Shown here piece by piece: positions 45,866 to 55,239 of a stretch of 64,000 nucleotides of DNA. Numbering within the stretch: the stretch's first letter is position 1; the number at the start of each line of letters is the position of its first letter. Origin of the DNA: Sphingobium sp. V4 (lineage in GTDB: Bacteria; Pseudomonadota; Alphaproteobacteria; Sphingomonadales; Sphingomonadaceae); NCBI RefSeq assembly GCF_029590555.1, contig NZ_CP081001.1, positions 1,798,001-1,862,000 on the forward strand. The letters are read 5' to 3'. A program made the position numbers and the translations under genes. The notes beneath the pieces were generated by a model, which was not told where the DNA came from, did no database searches, and saw nothing but the letters and a program-made list of their open reading frames with translations.

Positions 45866-47928
45866 CAGGCGGCCTTTTCCTGTCTGTCTAACCGAGGCGC
45901 CAACGGCAGGCGCAGGGTGAAGCGGCTGCCCGCGCCGGGCTGGCTCTCGACTTCGATACGTCCACCCATCGCCTCTGCCAGGCTGCGGGCCTCGAACGCG
46001 CCGAGACCGAAGCCGCCCGCCTTGCTGGAGGAAAAGGGCTTGAACAGGTCTCGCCGGATGAACTCGGCACTCATGCCGCGCCCCCGGTCGACAATCTCCA
46101 CGATCGCCTGGCGATCGTCGGCGGACAGGCGCAATTCGACCGGACTGTCCGGCAGGCTGGCGTCGATGGCGTTCTGCATCAGATGGGTCACGATCTGCTC
46201 AACGCGCACCGGGTCGGCAACCGCCATCGGCGCGGCGCCGCTGACATGCACGGGATGCAGCCGGGCGCGGGTCCGGGCGACCTGATCGAGCAGGTCGCGC
46301 AGAGCCATCGGGCGCGGTTCTTCGGGCCGGGCCTTGTTATGCTGCGACAGGCGGGCGAGCATGTCGTTCATCTTGCCGACCGATTCCCTCAGCGTCAGCA
46401 CCATGTCCGCGCGAAACTCCGGATTGTCTGCATGACGCTCGGCATTGCGGGCGAGCAGGGACAATTGGCTGACGAGATTCTTCACGTCGTGGATGATGAA
46501 GGCGAAGCGGCGGTTGAATTCGTCGAAACGCTGCGCGTCGTCCAGCGCCTGTTGCCCCTGCGCCTCGCTGATATAGGTTGCCGCCTGCCGACCGGCCGCA
46601 CGCAGCATGTCGAAATCCTCCCAGTCGAGACGGCGGTCCACCGGCGGGCGGGCGAGCAGGATCGCGCCGATCAACCGGCCATAATGGATGAGCGGGGCCA
46701 GCGCCCAGGCGCGCCGGTCCTGGCGCAGCCAGTCGGGCAGGCGATGGGCCTGATCCGCCTTGCCGAGATCGATGATCCAGGCGCTCTCCTCCAGCCGGGC
46801 GACCAGATCGGGCGGCAGCGTGGCTGCGTCAGGCAGGTCGCCGCTCCAGTTCCAGTGGGTTTCGAACGACAGACCGCCGCGCTCGTCGCGCAGCAGCAGG
46901 ATGGCAGCGGGGGAATCGGTGATATCGGCCACCGCCTTCGCCACGCGCTGGCCCAGCGGCGCCGAGTCTTCGCCCGGACGTCCGATCGTCTCCCCGAAAC
47001 GCATCCATTCGGTGCGATAGTCATAGCGATGCTGGAAGAAATGCTTGGCGACCTGCACCTTCCACAGCGCCCGCATTTGCGGCGAGGGCAGCAGCACCAG
47101 CGCGGTGACGGCGGTGAAGAAGACCGCGCCGATTTCCACCAGCCGGGCATAGGGTCCGGCGATCAGCTCGATCAGGAGCGCCGCGGCGGCCACCAGTATG
47201 ACATAGAGGGCGATGGCGAAGATCGAGAGCGACTGCACTGCGAGCGCGCGCGACAGTTGCAGGCGGCCCGCCATGTCCCGGCGCATCCCGATTGCGATGA
47301 CCGGCGCGAGCAACGCCATCAACAGGCCGCGCAGGGCGTAAAGTTCGTCCACCCGATGCGGAACCAGATAGCAGAGCAGATAGAGGTTGAGGTCATAGGT
47401 CCACATCGCCGCGAGCGCGCCGAACAGCAGAGCCACCCGCCCCCGCTCCCGCAAGGGCCAGGCGGTGTAGAGCTGGTGCACCAGCAGCAGGCAGCTGATC
47501 GCCGTCATCATCCGCAGAAACAGCGAGCCGGTGACGAGCGCATGGTGGATGTCGCTGTCCACCGGCAATTGCCGCCAGGTCAGATCGGTGAAGGTCTGGA
47601 GCAGTATGAGGCCGGCCGTTGCGGCATAAACCGCCGCGACCGCACCCATCGACCCCGAGCGGCCGGCCGGGCCGCGGCGGAGCATGACGAACATTGCGAG
47701 CAGCCATGCCGCATTACGGATGCTTTCGCCCAGGCCCGACAGCGGCTTCGACACGCCGCCGAAGGAGACGTAGAGCGCCCAGCAGGAGGTGAGCAGCAGC
47801 GCACCGGCGAGCATCCGCAGTTCCACGGCCTCCTCCCGACGCCGCAGCAGGAAGATGCCGAGCGCGGCGAACAGCACCGCCGCCAGCGCATGGCCCCAGT
47901 CGCCGACAAATTGGAGGAGGACGCCCAC
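45865..47928 (-). CDS. prsK: membrane histidine kinase PrsK (XrtA/PEP-CTERM)
   Basis: The protein is 687 residues. It has about eight hydrophobic N-terminal segments (residues 10-280) and a GAF-like middle region. The kinase core has the phosphoacceptor His in FAFIIHDVKNLVSQLSLLARN, the N box in HLMQNAIDAS and G boxes in EIVDRGRGMSAEFI and SSSKAGGFGLGAFEARSL. This matches the PrsK family of the XrtA/PEP-CTERM system. It should sense an envelope signal and phosphorylate PrsR. It is translationally coupled to prsR and 10 bases after the sugar transferase. Confidence 0.92.
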   Translation of the reverse strand: MGVLLQFVGDWGHALAAVLFAALGIFLLRRREEAVELRMLAGALLLTSCWALYVSFGGVSKPLSGLGESIRNAAWLLAMFVMLRRGPAGRSGSMGAVAAVYAATAGLILLQTFTDLTWRQLPVDSDIHHALVTGSLFLRMMTAISCLLLVHQLYTAWPLRERGRVALLFGALAAMWTYDLNLYLLCYLVPHRVDELYALRGLLMALLAPVIAIGMRRDMAGRLQLSRALAVQSLSIFAIALYVILVAAAALLIELIAGPYARLVEIGAVFFTAVTALVLLPSPQMRALWKVQVAKHFFQHRYDYRTEWMRFGETIGRPGEDSAPLGQRVAKAVADITDSPAAILLLRDERGGLSFETHWNWSGDLPDAATLPPDLVARLEESAWIIDLGKADQAHRLPDWLRQDRRAWALAPLIHYGRLIGAILLARPPVDRRLDWEDFDMLRAAGRQAATYISEAQGQQALDDAQRFDEFNRRFAFIIHDVKNLVSQLSLLARNAERHADNPEFRADMVLTLRESVGKMNDMLARLSQHNKARPEEPRPMALRDLLDQVARTRARLHPVHVSGAAPMAVADPVRVEQIVTHLMQNAIDASLPDSPVELRLSADDRQAIVEIVDRGRGMSAEFIRRDLFKPFSSSKAGGFGLGAFEARSLAEAMGGRIEVESQPGAGSRFTLRLPLAPRLDRQEKAA

Positions 47929-47938
47929 GACCCGGCCC

Positions 47939-49327
47939 TCAGCGCGCGCCGTCGGGCCAGAGGACGACCCGGACGGTCTGGAGGAGGATCAGCAGATCAA
48001 GGAAGGGCGTGTAATTTTTGGCGTAGTAAAGATCATATTCCAGCTTGTGCCGGGCATCCTCGATCGACGCGCCATAGGGATAGTTGATCTGCGCCCAGCC
48101 GGTGATGCCCGGCTTCACCATGTGGCGTTCGGCATAATAACGCAGATGCTGTTCCAGATCCTCCACGAACTGGCGGCGTTCGGGGCGCGGGCCGACGAAG
48201 CTCATCTCGCCCTTGAGGACGGTCCAGGTCTGCGGCAATTCGTCGATACGCAGCTTGCGCAGCCAGTAGCCCAGGCGCGTGATGCGCGGATCATCCTTTT
48301 CGGCCCATACAGCCTGTCCCGCGACTTCGGCGTCCTGGCGCATGGTGCGCAACTTCACGATCCAGAATTCCTGCCCGTAAAGGCCCACGCGCTGCTGGCG
48401 GTAGAAGGCCGGCCCCTTGCTGTCGAGCTTTACCAGCAAGGCGGCGAGCAGGATGACGGGGCCGGTGAGCAGCAGCAGCAGGGAACTGGCGACGATGTCG
48501 AACAACCGCTTGGCGATGCTGGAAATGCGCCGCCCCGCCGAAAAACCGTCGGAGAAGATCAGCCAGCTCGGATTGACGCTGGCGAGGTCGACGCGACCGG
48601 TCTCACGCTCCAGGAAGCTGGACAGGTCATTGACATGGACCCCCGTGGTCTTGATGCGCAGCAGGTCGGACATGGGAATGGCGTTGCGCCGCTCCTCCAG
48701 CGCCAGCACCACTTCGCTTGCGTTCAGACGCACGACGAAATCGGACAGATTGTAGACGGCGTTGCGGTTGATCGCTTCCTCGATCACCTGCGGCCCGTCA
48801 TTCATCGCGATATAGCCGACGACGAGAAAGCCCGACCCCTTGCGACGCTCGAGTTCGCGAATACGGTTGGCGCGGTTCCCCGCGCCCAGAACGACCAGCC
48901 GCCGCTTGAACGCCTCTCCGCCCAGCATCGAACCGAGCATCAGGCGCACGACGAACAGCAGTGCCAGCGCGAGGCCCATGGCGTAGAGCGAGTTGGAGCG
49001 CCAGAGCGTCATGCCCGGCAGCAGAAAATAGAGGACGGACAGAAAGATCACGCCCAACGAGACGGCGACGAGCAGGCGCGCAAAGGCGAAGCGAATCGAT
49101 TGCAGCGCTTCGGGACCATAGACGCCCACGGCGATCATCGCCGTCTGGATCGCAACCGCGAAGCTGAGCAGCGGTCCCATGCGAGTGGCGACATGATCGA
49201 CGGTCATGCCGATTTGCTGCGCGCGCAGTATCCAGCCCGCTTCCGCCGCGCCGACCAGCAGCATGAAATCGAGCATGCCGAGCAGCAATACTGCGTGCGG
49301 CACATAATGTTTGAACAGCCTGATCAT
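47939..49327 (-). CDS. XrtA/PEP-CTERM sugar transferase (TIGR03013-type, undecaprenyl-phosphate glycosyl-1-P transferase)
   Basis: The protein is 462 residues. Four or five N-terminal membrane helices and a CoA-binding-like Rossmann region (RLVVLGAGNRANRIREL) precede the C-terminal bacterial sugar transferase domain. That domain shows KRLFDIVASSLLLLLTGPVI, FWIVKLRTMRQDAE, LRIDELPQTWTVLKGEMSFVGPRPE and the end VKPGITGWAQINYPYG. It starts exopolysaccharide repeat synthesis by loading a sugar-phosphate onto undecaprenyl phosphate. It is the first gene of the minus-strand run gtf-prsK-prsR-prsT. An inverted repeat 58-76 bases upstream may be a regulator site. Confidence 0.92.
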   Translation of the reverse strand: MIRLFKHYVPHAVLLLGMLDFMLLVGAAEAGWILRAQQIGMTVDHVATRMGPLLSFAVAIQTAMIAVGVYGPEALQSIRFAFARLLVAVSLGVIFLSVLYFLLPGMTLWRSNSLYAMGLALALLFVVRLMLGSMLGGEAFKRRLVVLGAGNRANRIRELERRKGSGFLVVGYIAMNDGPQVIEEAINRNAVYNLSDFVVRLNASEVVLALEERRNAIPMSDLLRIKTTGVHVNDLSSFLERETGRVDLASVNPSWLIFSDGFSAGRRISSIAKRLFDIVASSLLLLLTGPVILLAALLVKLDSKGPAFYRQQRVGLYGQEFWIVKLRTMRQDAEVAGQAVWAEKDDPRITRLGYWLRKLRIDELPQTWTVLKGEMSFVGPRPERRQFVEDLEQHLRYYAERHMVKPGITGWAQINYPYGASIEDARHKLEYDLYYAKNYTPFLDLLILLQTVRVVLWPDGAR

Positions 49328-49384
49328 CGTCGCGCTTGCTTCCCGCCGTCGTCCGACCGCGAATCCTGGTGGCGCCGGATCGCG

Positions 49385-49403
49385 CCTTACACTGGCTGTA
49401 AGG
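49385..49403 (-). promoter_or_regulatory. inverted repeat upstream of the XrtA sugar transferase
   Basis: CCTTACA-CTGGC-TGTAAGG has perfect seven-base arms, 58-76 bases upstream of the sugar transferase start. A second looser pair (TCCGAC at 49408, GTCGGA at 49425) follows. It could be a PrsR or other regulator site; no sigma-54 -24/-12 promoter is obvious beside it. Confidence 0.45.
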
Positions 49404-49492
49404 AAATCCGACGCTGCGCATCCTGTCGGAAAATGACGAAAAAAGTCTGAATCAGGCGGTAAGGCCGTGAAAAATGGCGGACGATCCGCGAT

Positions 49493-49753
49493 TTAGTTGC
49501 GGTTACGCAACGTATCGGCGGCGTTCCGGGCTGCATCGCCAACGACACCCGCAGCATCATCTACGGCGCCCGCCGCCTCCGTAACCTTGTCGGCGCGGCG
49601 ATCTTCGCGCCGGTCATTGGTCAGGTAAAAGAAAGCAATTGCCAGGAGCAATGCCAGCGCCACCAACGCAAAGACCAGCCCGCTGCCGTGGGACCGCATT
49701 GGCGGCTCCCTGCGTCCCTGTGGCTCTTGCGATGCGAAGGGGTCTTCGACCAT
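49493..49753 (-). CDS. small single-pass membrane protein in the general stress locus
   Basis: The protein is 86 residues. Its ATG 49753 is preceded by AGGAGGAGA, an unusually strong Shine-Dalgarno. It has a charged cytoplasmic N-terminus (MVEDPFASQEPQGRREPP), one membrane segment at about 25-44 (GLVFALVALALLLAIAFFYL) and an Ala/Asp-rich helical tail. No named family is recognised. It begins 51 bases after the ecfG stop and is probably cotranscribed with ecfG, which suggests a stress-linked membrane role. Confidence 0.72.
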   Translation of the reverse strand: MVEDPFASQEPQGRREPPMRSHGSGLVFALVALALLLAIAFFYLTNDRREDRRADKVTEAAGAVDDAAGVVGDAARNAADTLRNRN

Positions 49754-49803
49754 GTCGCTTCTCTCCTCCTGCGACCATCACGCGCCCTTGTGAAACGCTC
49801 CGG

Positions 49804-50499
49804 TCAATCTTCCGCCGCGCGTCTCTCGGCCCCGCGGCTCAGCCGATCCACATCCTCCATGATTTCGTCCAGCACGTCCGTGTCGGTCGTTTCCTGACTG
49901 CGGCGCGATGGCAGGTCGCCATTTTCCAATATCTGCTCCAGCGCCGCGCGACCCCGCGCGACCCGGCTCTTGATCGTACCGACGGCAACGCCGCAGATTT
50001 CGGCAGCCTCCTCATAGGCGAAGCCGCCCGCGCCGACCAGGATCAGCGCTTCGCGTTGCGGCTGGGGCAACTGGAGCAGGGCGCGCTGCATGTCGCTCAG
50101 TTCGACATGCTTGTCCTGTCCTGCCGGCGCGGCAAGAATGCGGTCGGCCGTCAGATCGTCCCAGTCTCCCCGGAAACGCGAGCGGCGCATCTGCGAGAGA
50201 TAATGGTTGCGAAGGATGATGAAAGTCCACGCGCGCATGTTGGTGCCCGCCTGGAAGCGCGCCCGCGCGGCCCATGCCTTGAGCAGGGTTTCCTGCACAA
50301 GGTCGTCGGCCACATCGCGATTGCCCGACAGAGAGCGACCGAAGGCGCGGAGATGGGGAATGACGGCGGCCAATTCACGCTTGAAATCCGTGTCCGACAG
50401 CGCGGCCCGTTCAACCGCCTCGCCAACGTCTTCATCCATGGGAACAACCCCCGTGCTGGCTGCCGCCCTCGTCGCATGAATCGACGTCGTCAAAGCCAT
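49804..50499 (-). CDS. ecfG: ECF sigma factor EcfG (general stress response)
   Basis: The protein is 231 residues. Region 2 runs from IPHLRAFGRSLSGNRDVADDLVQETLLKAW through the Trp-rich MRAWTFIILRNHYLSQMRRSR. Region 4 has LPQPQREALILVGAGGFAYEEAAEICGVAVGTIKSRVARGR, the EcfG-specific sequence. It recruits RNA polymerase to GGAAC-N16/17-CGTT promoters. NepR sequesters it until phosphorylated PhyR binds NepR. ATG 50499 is used; ATG 50439 would give a shorter form of more usual length. It sits 59 bases after a 43-residue ORF and is presumably under the same EcfG promoter, giving positive feedback. Confidence 0.96.
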   Translation of the reverse strand: MALTTSIHATRAAASTGVVPMDEDVGEAVERAALSDTDFKRELAAVIPHLRAFGRSLSGNRDVADDLVQETLLKAWAARARFQAGTNMRAWTFIILRNHYLSQMRRSRFRGDWDDLTADRILAAPAGQDKHVELSDMQRALLQLPQPQREALILVGAGGFAYEEAAEICGVAVGTIKSRVARGRAALEQILENGDLPSRRSQETTDTDVLDEIMEDVDRLSRGAERRAAED

Positions 50500-50558
50500 A
50501 AGTGTGCCTGTATCCTAAACCGATTGCCGTCAAAACCTAGTGTCCTGAACCTGCCCCG

Positions 50559-50690
50559 TCACATCCAGAGCAGAAACAGCATCGCTATGACCACCAGGGC
50601 TAAAGAAATGCCAAGAACATATCGAACGACATGTTCGGTGGAACCCGCCCGGGCTTTTTCGGTTGCGATGTGCTGTTCATGATCAACCAT
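50559..50690 (-). CDS. 43-residue membrane microprotein upstream of ecfG
   Basis: I translated this frame by hand. ATG 50690 follows GGGAG by seven bases. The product begins MVDHEQHIATEKARAGS, and most of residues 26-43 form one hydrophobic helix (YVLGISLALVVIAMLFLLW), ending at TGA 50559. It is a single-pass membrane peptide with a short hydrophilic N-terminus. An exact EcfG promoter lies 30 bases upstream of its start, so it should be stress-induced and cotranscribed with ecfG. Function unknown. Confidence 0.75.
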   Translation of the reverse strand: MVDHEQHIATEKARAGSTEHVVRYVLGISLALVVIAMLFLLWM

Positions 50691-50719
50691 GGCACGTCTC
50701 CCGATCGTTACGGTTATTT

Positions 50720-50744
50720 AACGCCACCGCCGACCGGGAGTTCC
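50720..50744 (-). promoter_or_regulatory. EcfG promoter of the 43-residue ORF and ecfG
   Basis: On the minus strand the sequence reads GGAAC, 16 bases, CGTT: an exact match to the EcfG consensus. It lies between phyR and the microprotein gene and points at the microprotein and ecfG, which implies autoregulation of the sigma factor. Confidence 0.85.
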
Positions 50745-50767
50745 GTCCCCTCCATAAAAGCTGGGGG

Positions 50768-51559
50768 TCAGGCAGGCGCGGTCGCTTCGTCGAAGAACAG
50801 CGCCTGGGAAATCGCCGCCTTCACCGTCGAGCGCTGGAACGGTTTGGTGATGAGGAATGTCGGCTCTGGGCGTTCGCCGGTCAGCAGACGTTCCGGGAAG
50901 GCGGTGATGAAGATCACCGGGACCGAAATCTCGGCGAGAATATCCTTCACCGCGTCGATGCCGCTCGAATCGTCGGCGAGCTGGATGTCGGCCAGCACCA
51001 GGCCGGGTGTTTCGGCCATGGCTTCGCGCACGGCATCCTCACGCGTCACGGCGATGGCGGTGACTTCATGACCAAGGTCGCGAACGATGGTCTCTATATC
51101 CATCGCGATGATCGGTTCATCCTCGATGATGAGAACCTTGGCGCGGGTCTGCGCCTCGATCTCCGAAAGCGCCTCCTCGACCAGCGCCTCTACATCGTTG
51201 CTGTCCAGGCTCATGAGATAGGCGACATCGTCGACCGTGAATCCTTCGAGCGCGGTCAGGAGCAGCGCCTGACGCGGCAGCGGGGTCAGACGGCCCAGCC
51301 GCGCCTGCGCGATCAACTCCCGCCCGTCGGCGGACGTCAGCGGCACATCGTCGAGATGCGAGGAGGACCAGATGGCGTGAAAGGTCTTGTACAGGCCCAG
51401 CCGGGGATCGACTTCGGACGGAAATTCCTCCGGCGCGGCCACGATCGCTTCCAGCGTCGCGCGGACATAGGCGTCACCATGCGCCTGGCTGCCCGTCAGC
51501 GCGCGCGCATAGCGCCGCAGAAACGGAAGATGGGGGTGCAGTTTCTGTCCAAGCGACAT
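50768..51559 (-). CDS. phyR: response regulator PhyR (general stress response)
   Basis: The start is set at ATG 51559 (MSLGQKLHPHLPFLRRYA) after GGGAGAAGA; a TTG two codons upstream is less likely. The 263 residues have the PhyR layout. An N-terminal sigma-like domain (residues 1-135, with LPRQALLLTALEGFTVDDVAYLM) is fused to a receiver domain (RAKVLIIEDEPIIAMDIETIV, phospho-Asp in LVLADIQLAD, Lys in LITKPFQ). Phosphorylation lets the sigma-like domain bind NepR and free EcfG. It is divergent from nepR, with a 310-base intergenic region that holds the nepR promoter. Confidence 0.97.
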   Translation of the reverse strand: MSLGQKLHPHLPFLRRYARALTGSQAHGDAYVRATLEAIVAAPEEFPSEVDPRLGLYKTFHAIWSSSHLDDVPLTSADGRELIAQARLGRLTPLPRQALLLTALEGFTVDDVAYLMSLDSNDVEALVEEALSEIEAQTRAKVLIIEDEPIIAMDIETIVRDLGHEVTAIAVTREDAVREAMAETPGLVLADIQLADDSSGIDAVKDILAEISVPVIFITAFPERLLTGERPEPTFLITKPFQRSTVKAAISQALFFDEATAPA

Positions 51560-51709
51560 CGTCAAATCTTCTCCCTGCCCGATAACAGGCTTGCTTCTCC
51601 GGCCCGTGGACGGAGGGAGGGGAGGATGGAATGTCCATGCGTCGATGGCAACCCCCCGCCCTGCTCACCGTCATCCGGCCGTCAGCGTCAAAAAAACGCT
51701 TCACTCGTC

Positions 51710-51734
51710 GGAACCATCGAGTAACGGAATTGTT
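51710..51734 (+). promoter_or_regulatory. EcfG-type promoter of nepR-phyP
   Basis: GGAAC at 51710, 16 bases, TGTT at 51731: one change from CGTT and fully consistent with GGAAC-N17-GTT. It lies 106-136 bases upstream of the two possible nepR starts. The rest of the phyR-nepR gap (51560-51869) holds no gene I can support. Confidence 0.78.
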
Positions 51735-51869
51735 TCGCAGTCATATGGTTTTTTCAACGATATCGTGAGATTTCGCGACTATCATGGGGGTCAGCGAATT
51801 GACGTTCCCGCCGATTATCGCGATTACGGGCAGGCTGGCGTGATTGAGATTGCTTCAGAGGGGCAGATT

Positions 51870-52070
51870 TTGGTTTCTTCGACAACGGAACGACGGTCAG
51901 CGGGAGCAGGCGGGAAAGGCGGCGCGAAATCGTCCTCCCCGCGCAAGGGCCGCAAAGCCAGCCCCAAGGATGAAGGCCATGTGTCGCAGGTGCTTCGCAC
52001 CGTCTATCAGCGCGCGGTGGATGAAGATATTCCCGCCGAAATGCTGGACCTTCTGAGCAAACTGGACTGA
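51870..52070 (+). CDS. nepR: anti-sigma factor NepR
   Basis: I prefer TTG 51870, which is preceded six bases upstream by AGAGGGG and gives 66 residues, close to the usual NepR size. GTG 51840 (ten residues longer) is possible. The frame to 51591 would read through the promoter. The C-terminal half (HVSQVLRTVYQRAVDEDIP, then AEMLDLLSKLD) is the NepR helix pair that binds EcfG or PhyR. The N-terminal half is Ser/Lys/Gly-rich and disordered. It holds EcfG inactive until PhyR~P displaces it. phyP begins 7 bases later in the same operon. Confidence 0.94.
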   Translation: MVSSTTERRSAGAGGKGGAKSSSPRKGRKASPKDEGHVSQVLRTVYQRAVDEDIPAEMLDLLSKLD

Positions 52071-52077
52071 CGACATC

Positions 52078-53664
52078 ATGATTGGGGGCAGCCTTCCTCC
52101 GGCAGCCCTGTCGCTGACGGAACCGCTCTTCCGCTTCCTTCGCTCGACCGGTGTCAAGATGTTCCTCATCCTGACGCTGGCCTTGCTGCCCCTGGGCCTG
52201 ATCGCCCTGATCGCCTCGCTCCAGGCGATCCGGACCGCCGATCTGGAAAAGGAAGCCTTGCTCCGCGTCGCCGTCACGCAGAGCGCCCGCAAGCTGACCG
52301 CGGACCTGCAATCGGACCGCACCGCACTCCAACTCACCATCAACAGCCTCGGCGCGGCCGACACCCTCATCTGCGACCGGCTTGACCTGTTCCTCAAGTC
52401 GAACGACCCGGAGGGCGGCCTCTATTATATCTACGACCGGGCCGGCCGGCGGATATGCGGATCGGACCGGGCCGAGCCGGAAGGACTGGACCGGCGCGAG
52501 CGCTTTTCCGGTCCCCACGCCCAGATATTGGGCGGCACGCCCTATCTGGTGAGCCGAGTAAAGAGCCGGGACAACCAACTGGTCGGGCTGATCTATTATT
52601 CCCGCGTGCATCTGGAAAGCGTCGCCGATCCGGCGACGGCGCTCCAGAACCGGCAGCTCAGCCTGCGCCAGGGCGACCGGCAGCTCATCATCAGCCGTCC
52701 GCGCGTATCGCCAGGCGACGGGCGCACCACCAGCCTGTCCGCCCGGCTGGAACCACCCGACATATTGCTGACGATGACGGTGCGCGATCCGCCGGCGACG
52801 GTGGCGCGCACCCTGTCGCTTTTCCTGCCACTGGTCATGTGGTTCGCCGCCGCCGCTATCGGCTGGTTCGTGGTCAACCGCTTGCTGATCCGTCCGCTGG
52901 TGCTGCTGCGCCGCGCAGTGGCCAGCTACCATCCCGGCGAGGTGCTGGAACCCATGCAGCGCGTGCGGACGCCGGCGCAGGAAATCGTCGCTCTGGGCGA
53001 GACATTTCGCGAAATCAGCGAGGATGTCGCCACCCATGAGGCGGAGATGGCGGAAAGCCTGGAAACGCAACGCAAGTTGACGCGCGAAGTCCATCACCGG
53101 GTGAAGAACAACCTCCAGATCATCGCCAGCCTGATCAACCTGCACGCCCGGTCGGCGCATGATCCCGAAGCGGTCGAGGCCTATGCGTCGATTCAGCGAC
53201 GGGTCGATGCCTTGTCGGTCGTCCATCGCAACCACTTTGCCGAGCTGGAGGAAAATCGCGGTGTAGGCGTGCGCCCGCTGATCAGCGAACTGTCCGCCAG
53301 CCTGCGGGGAACGGCGCCGACCCAGGCGCGCCGCTTCGGCATCCAGATCGACAGCGACGACCTGCATATCAGCCAGGATGTGGCGGTTCCGGTGGCCTTC
53401 CTGGTCACGGAACTTGTCGAACTGGCGATGCGGCTTGACCCGCAGGGCAGGATGCACATTTCGGTGCAGTTGCAACCGGGCAGCGCAGATCGCGGCCTGC
53501 TCCATATCCATTCGCCGGCCCTGCGCGCCTCCGAAGACCTGGCCGGCCATATGGAGGATCGCTACGGCCGGGTGCTGACCGGCCTGTCGCGCCAACTGCG
53601 CGCGCCGTTAGAGCAGGACGGCGACGCGGGATCGTTCGCGATCGCCATCAATGTGCTTCCCTGA
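52078..53664 (+). CDS. phyP: HisKA_2-type sensor protein PhyP (degenerate ATPase domain)
   Basis: The protein is 528 residues. An N-terminal membrane helix (about 28-50), a periplasmic sensor region (about 50-240) and a second helix near 245-265 lead into a HAMP-like stretch. The HisKA_2 dimerisation helix follows, with His in TREVHHRVKNNLQIIASLINLH. The C-terminal ATPase half does not have the usual Asn of the N box (it reads VTELVELAMRLD) or clear Gly boxes. In Sphingomonas strain Fr1 the equivalent gene beside nepR is phyP, a negative regulator of PhyR that probably removes its phosphate. This copy is consistent with that role rather than a kinase. Confidence 0.87.
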   Translation: MIGGSLPPAALSLTEPLFRFLRSTGVKMFLILTLALLPLGLIALIASLQAIRTADLEKEALLRVAVTQSARKLTADLQSDRTALQLTINSLGAADTLICDRLDLFLKSNDPEGGLYYIYDRAGRRICGSDRAEPEGLDRRERFSGPHAQILGGTPYLVSRVKSRDNQLVGLIYYSRVHLESVADPATALQNRQLSLRQGDRQLIISRPRVSPGDGRTTSLSARLEPPDILLTMTVRDPPATVARTLSLFLPLVMWFAAAAIGWFVVNRLLIRPLVLLRRAVASYHPGEVLEPMQRVRTPAQEIVALGETFREISEDVATHEAEMAESLETQRKLTREVHHRVKNNLQIIASLINLHARSAHDPEAVEAYASIQRRVDALSVVHRNHFAELEENRGVGVRPLISELSASLRGTAPTQARRFGIQIDSDDLHISQDVAVPVAFLVTELVELAMRLDPQGRMHISVQLQPGSADRGLLHIHSPALRASEDLAGHMEDRYGRVLTGLSRQLRAPLEQDGDAGSFAIAINVLP

Positions 53665-53667
53665 CGG

Positions 53668-54807
<1,140 letters not shown>

Positions 54808-54847
54808 CTAGGAGCGAACGCGCCCGCGCACAAGGATCGCGGGGGTA

Positions 54848-55027
54848 TCAACCGGCCCTGCGAACCCCGTCGAACAGCGCCATCGCGTCGATATTGAAAC
54901 CCCTGACGCGGCGATAGGGACCGATGAAGCGCAGGCAGTCGGCCGAAACGCGCAGCGGCCAGGCAGAGCCGGCCTCATCATGCAGCATCAGCGTGACCTG
55001 TTTCCGCGAGGGGGAGCGTCCGTTCAT
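54848..55027 (-). CDS. small hypothetical protein upstream of tgt
   Basis: The frame runs to 55048. ATG 55027 (MNGRSPSRKQVTLML) gives 59 residues and ATG 54988 (MLHDEAGSAW) gives 46. Neither has a convincing RBS. The sequence is basic, with VSADCLRFIGPYRRVRGFN, and has no membrane helix or signal. It resembles no family I can name. It could be a real small gene or a chance frame; the conserved-looking Arg/Gly-rich middle is the only argument for it. Confidence 0.4.
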   Translation of the reverse strand: MNGRSPSRKQVTLMLHDEAGSAWPLRVSADCLRFIGPYRRVRGFNIDAMALFDGVRRAG

Positions 55028-55239
55028 GGAAAAAGCAGTAAGAAACAAAGGTTAACAAAGCCCTTTACCGGCCCCGCCAAGACCTCCGCCAGAGCGACGC
55101 TTGTGGCAATTGCGCCACATTATCTCCGATTTGGCGGCATTTGGGGCTGCCCCTTTGCAACAGTTCGGAATAAAAATGGTTAACGCACTATTCAGCCTAC
55201 GCCGGTTGATTGCATCCTGCCATCCAGCCTGTTCAGTTC

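Noticed and set aside
42572..46285. A 1,237-residue open frame on the plus strand across prsT, prsR and part of prsK
   Set aside because: It is antisense to three well-supported genes. Such long frames are normal shadows in this GC-rich sequence, and the translation has no family signature.
55103..55118. Short palindrome GTGGC-AATTGC-GCCAC before the RpfF-like gene
   Set aside because: Five-base arms are too short to support an operator or hairpin claim.
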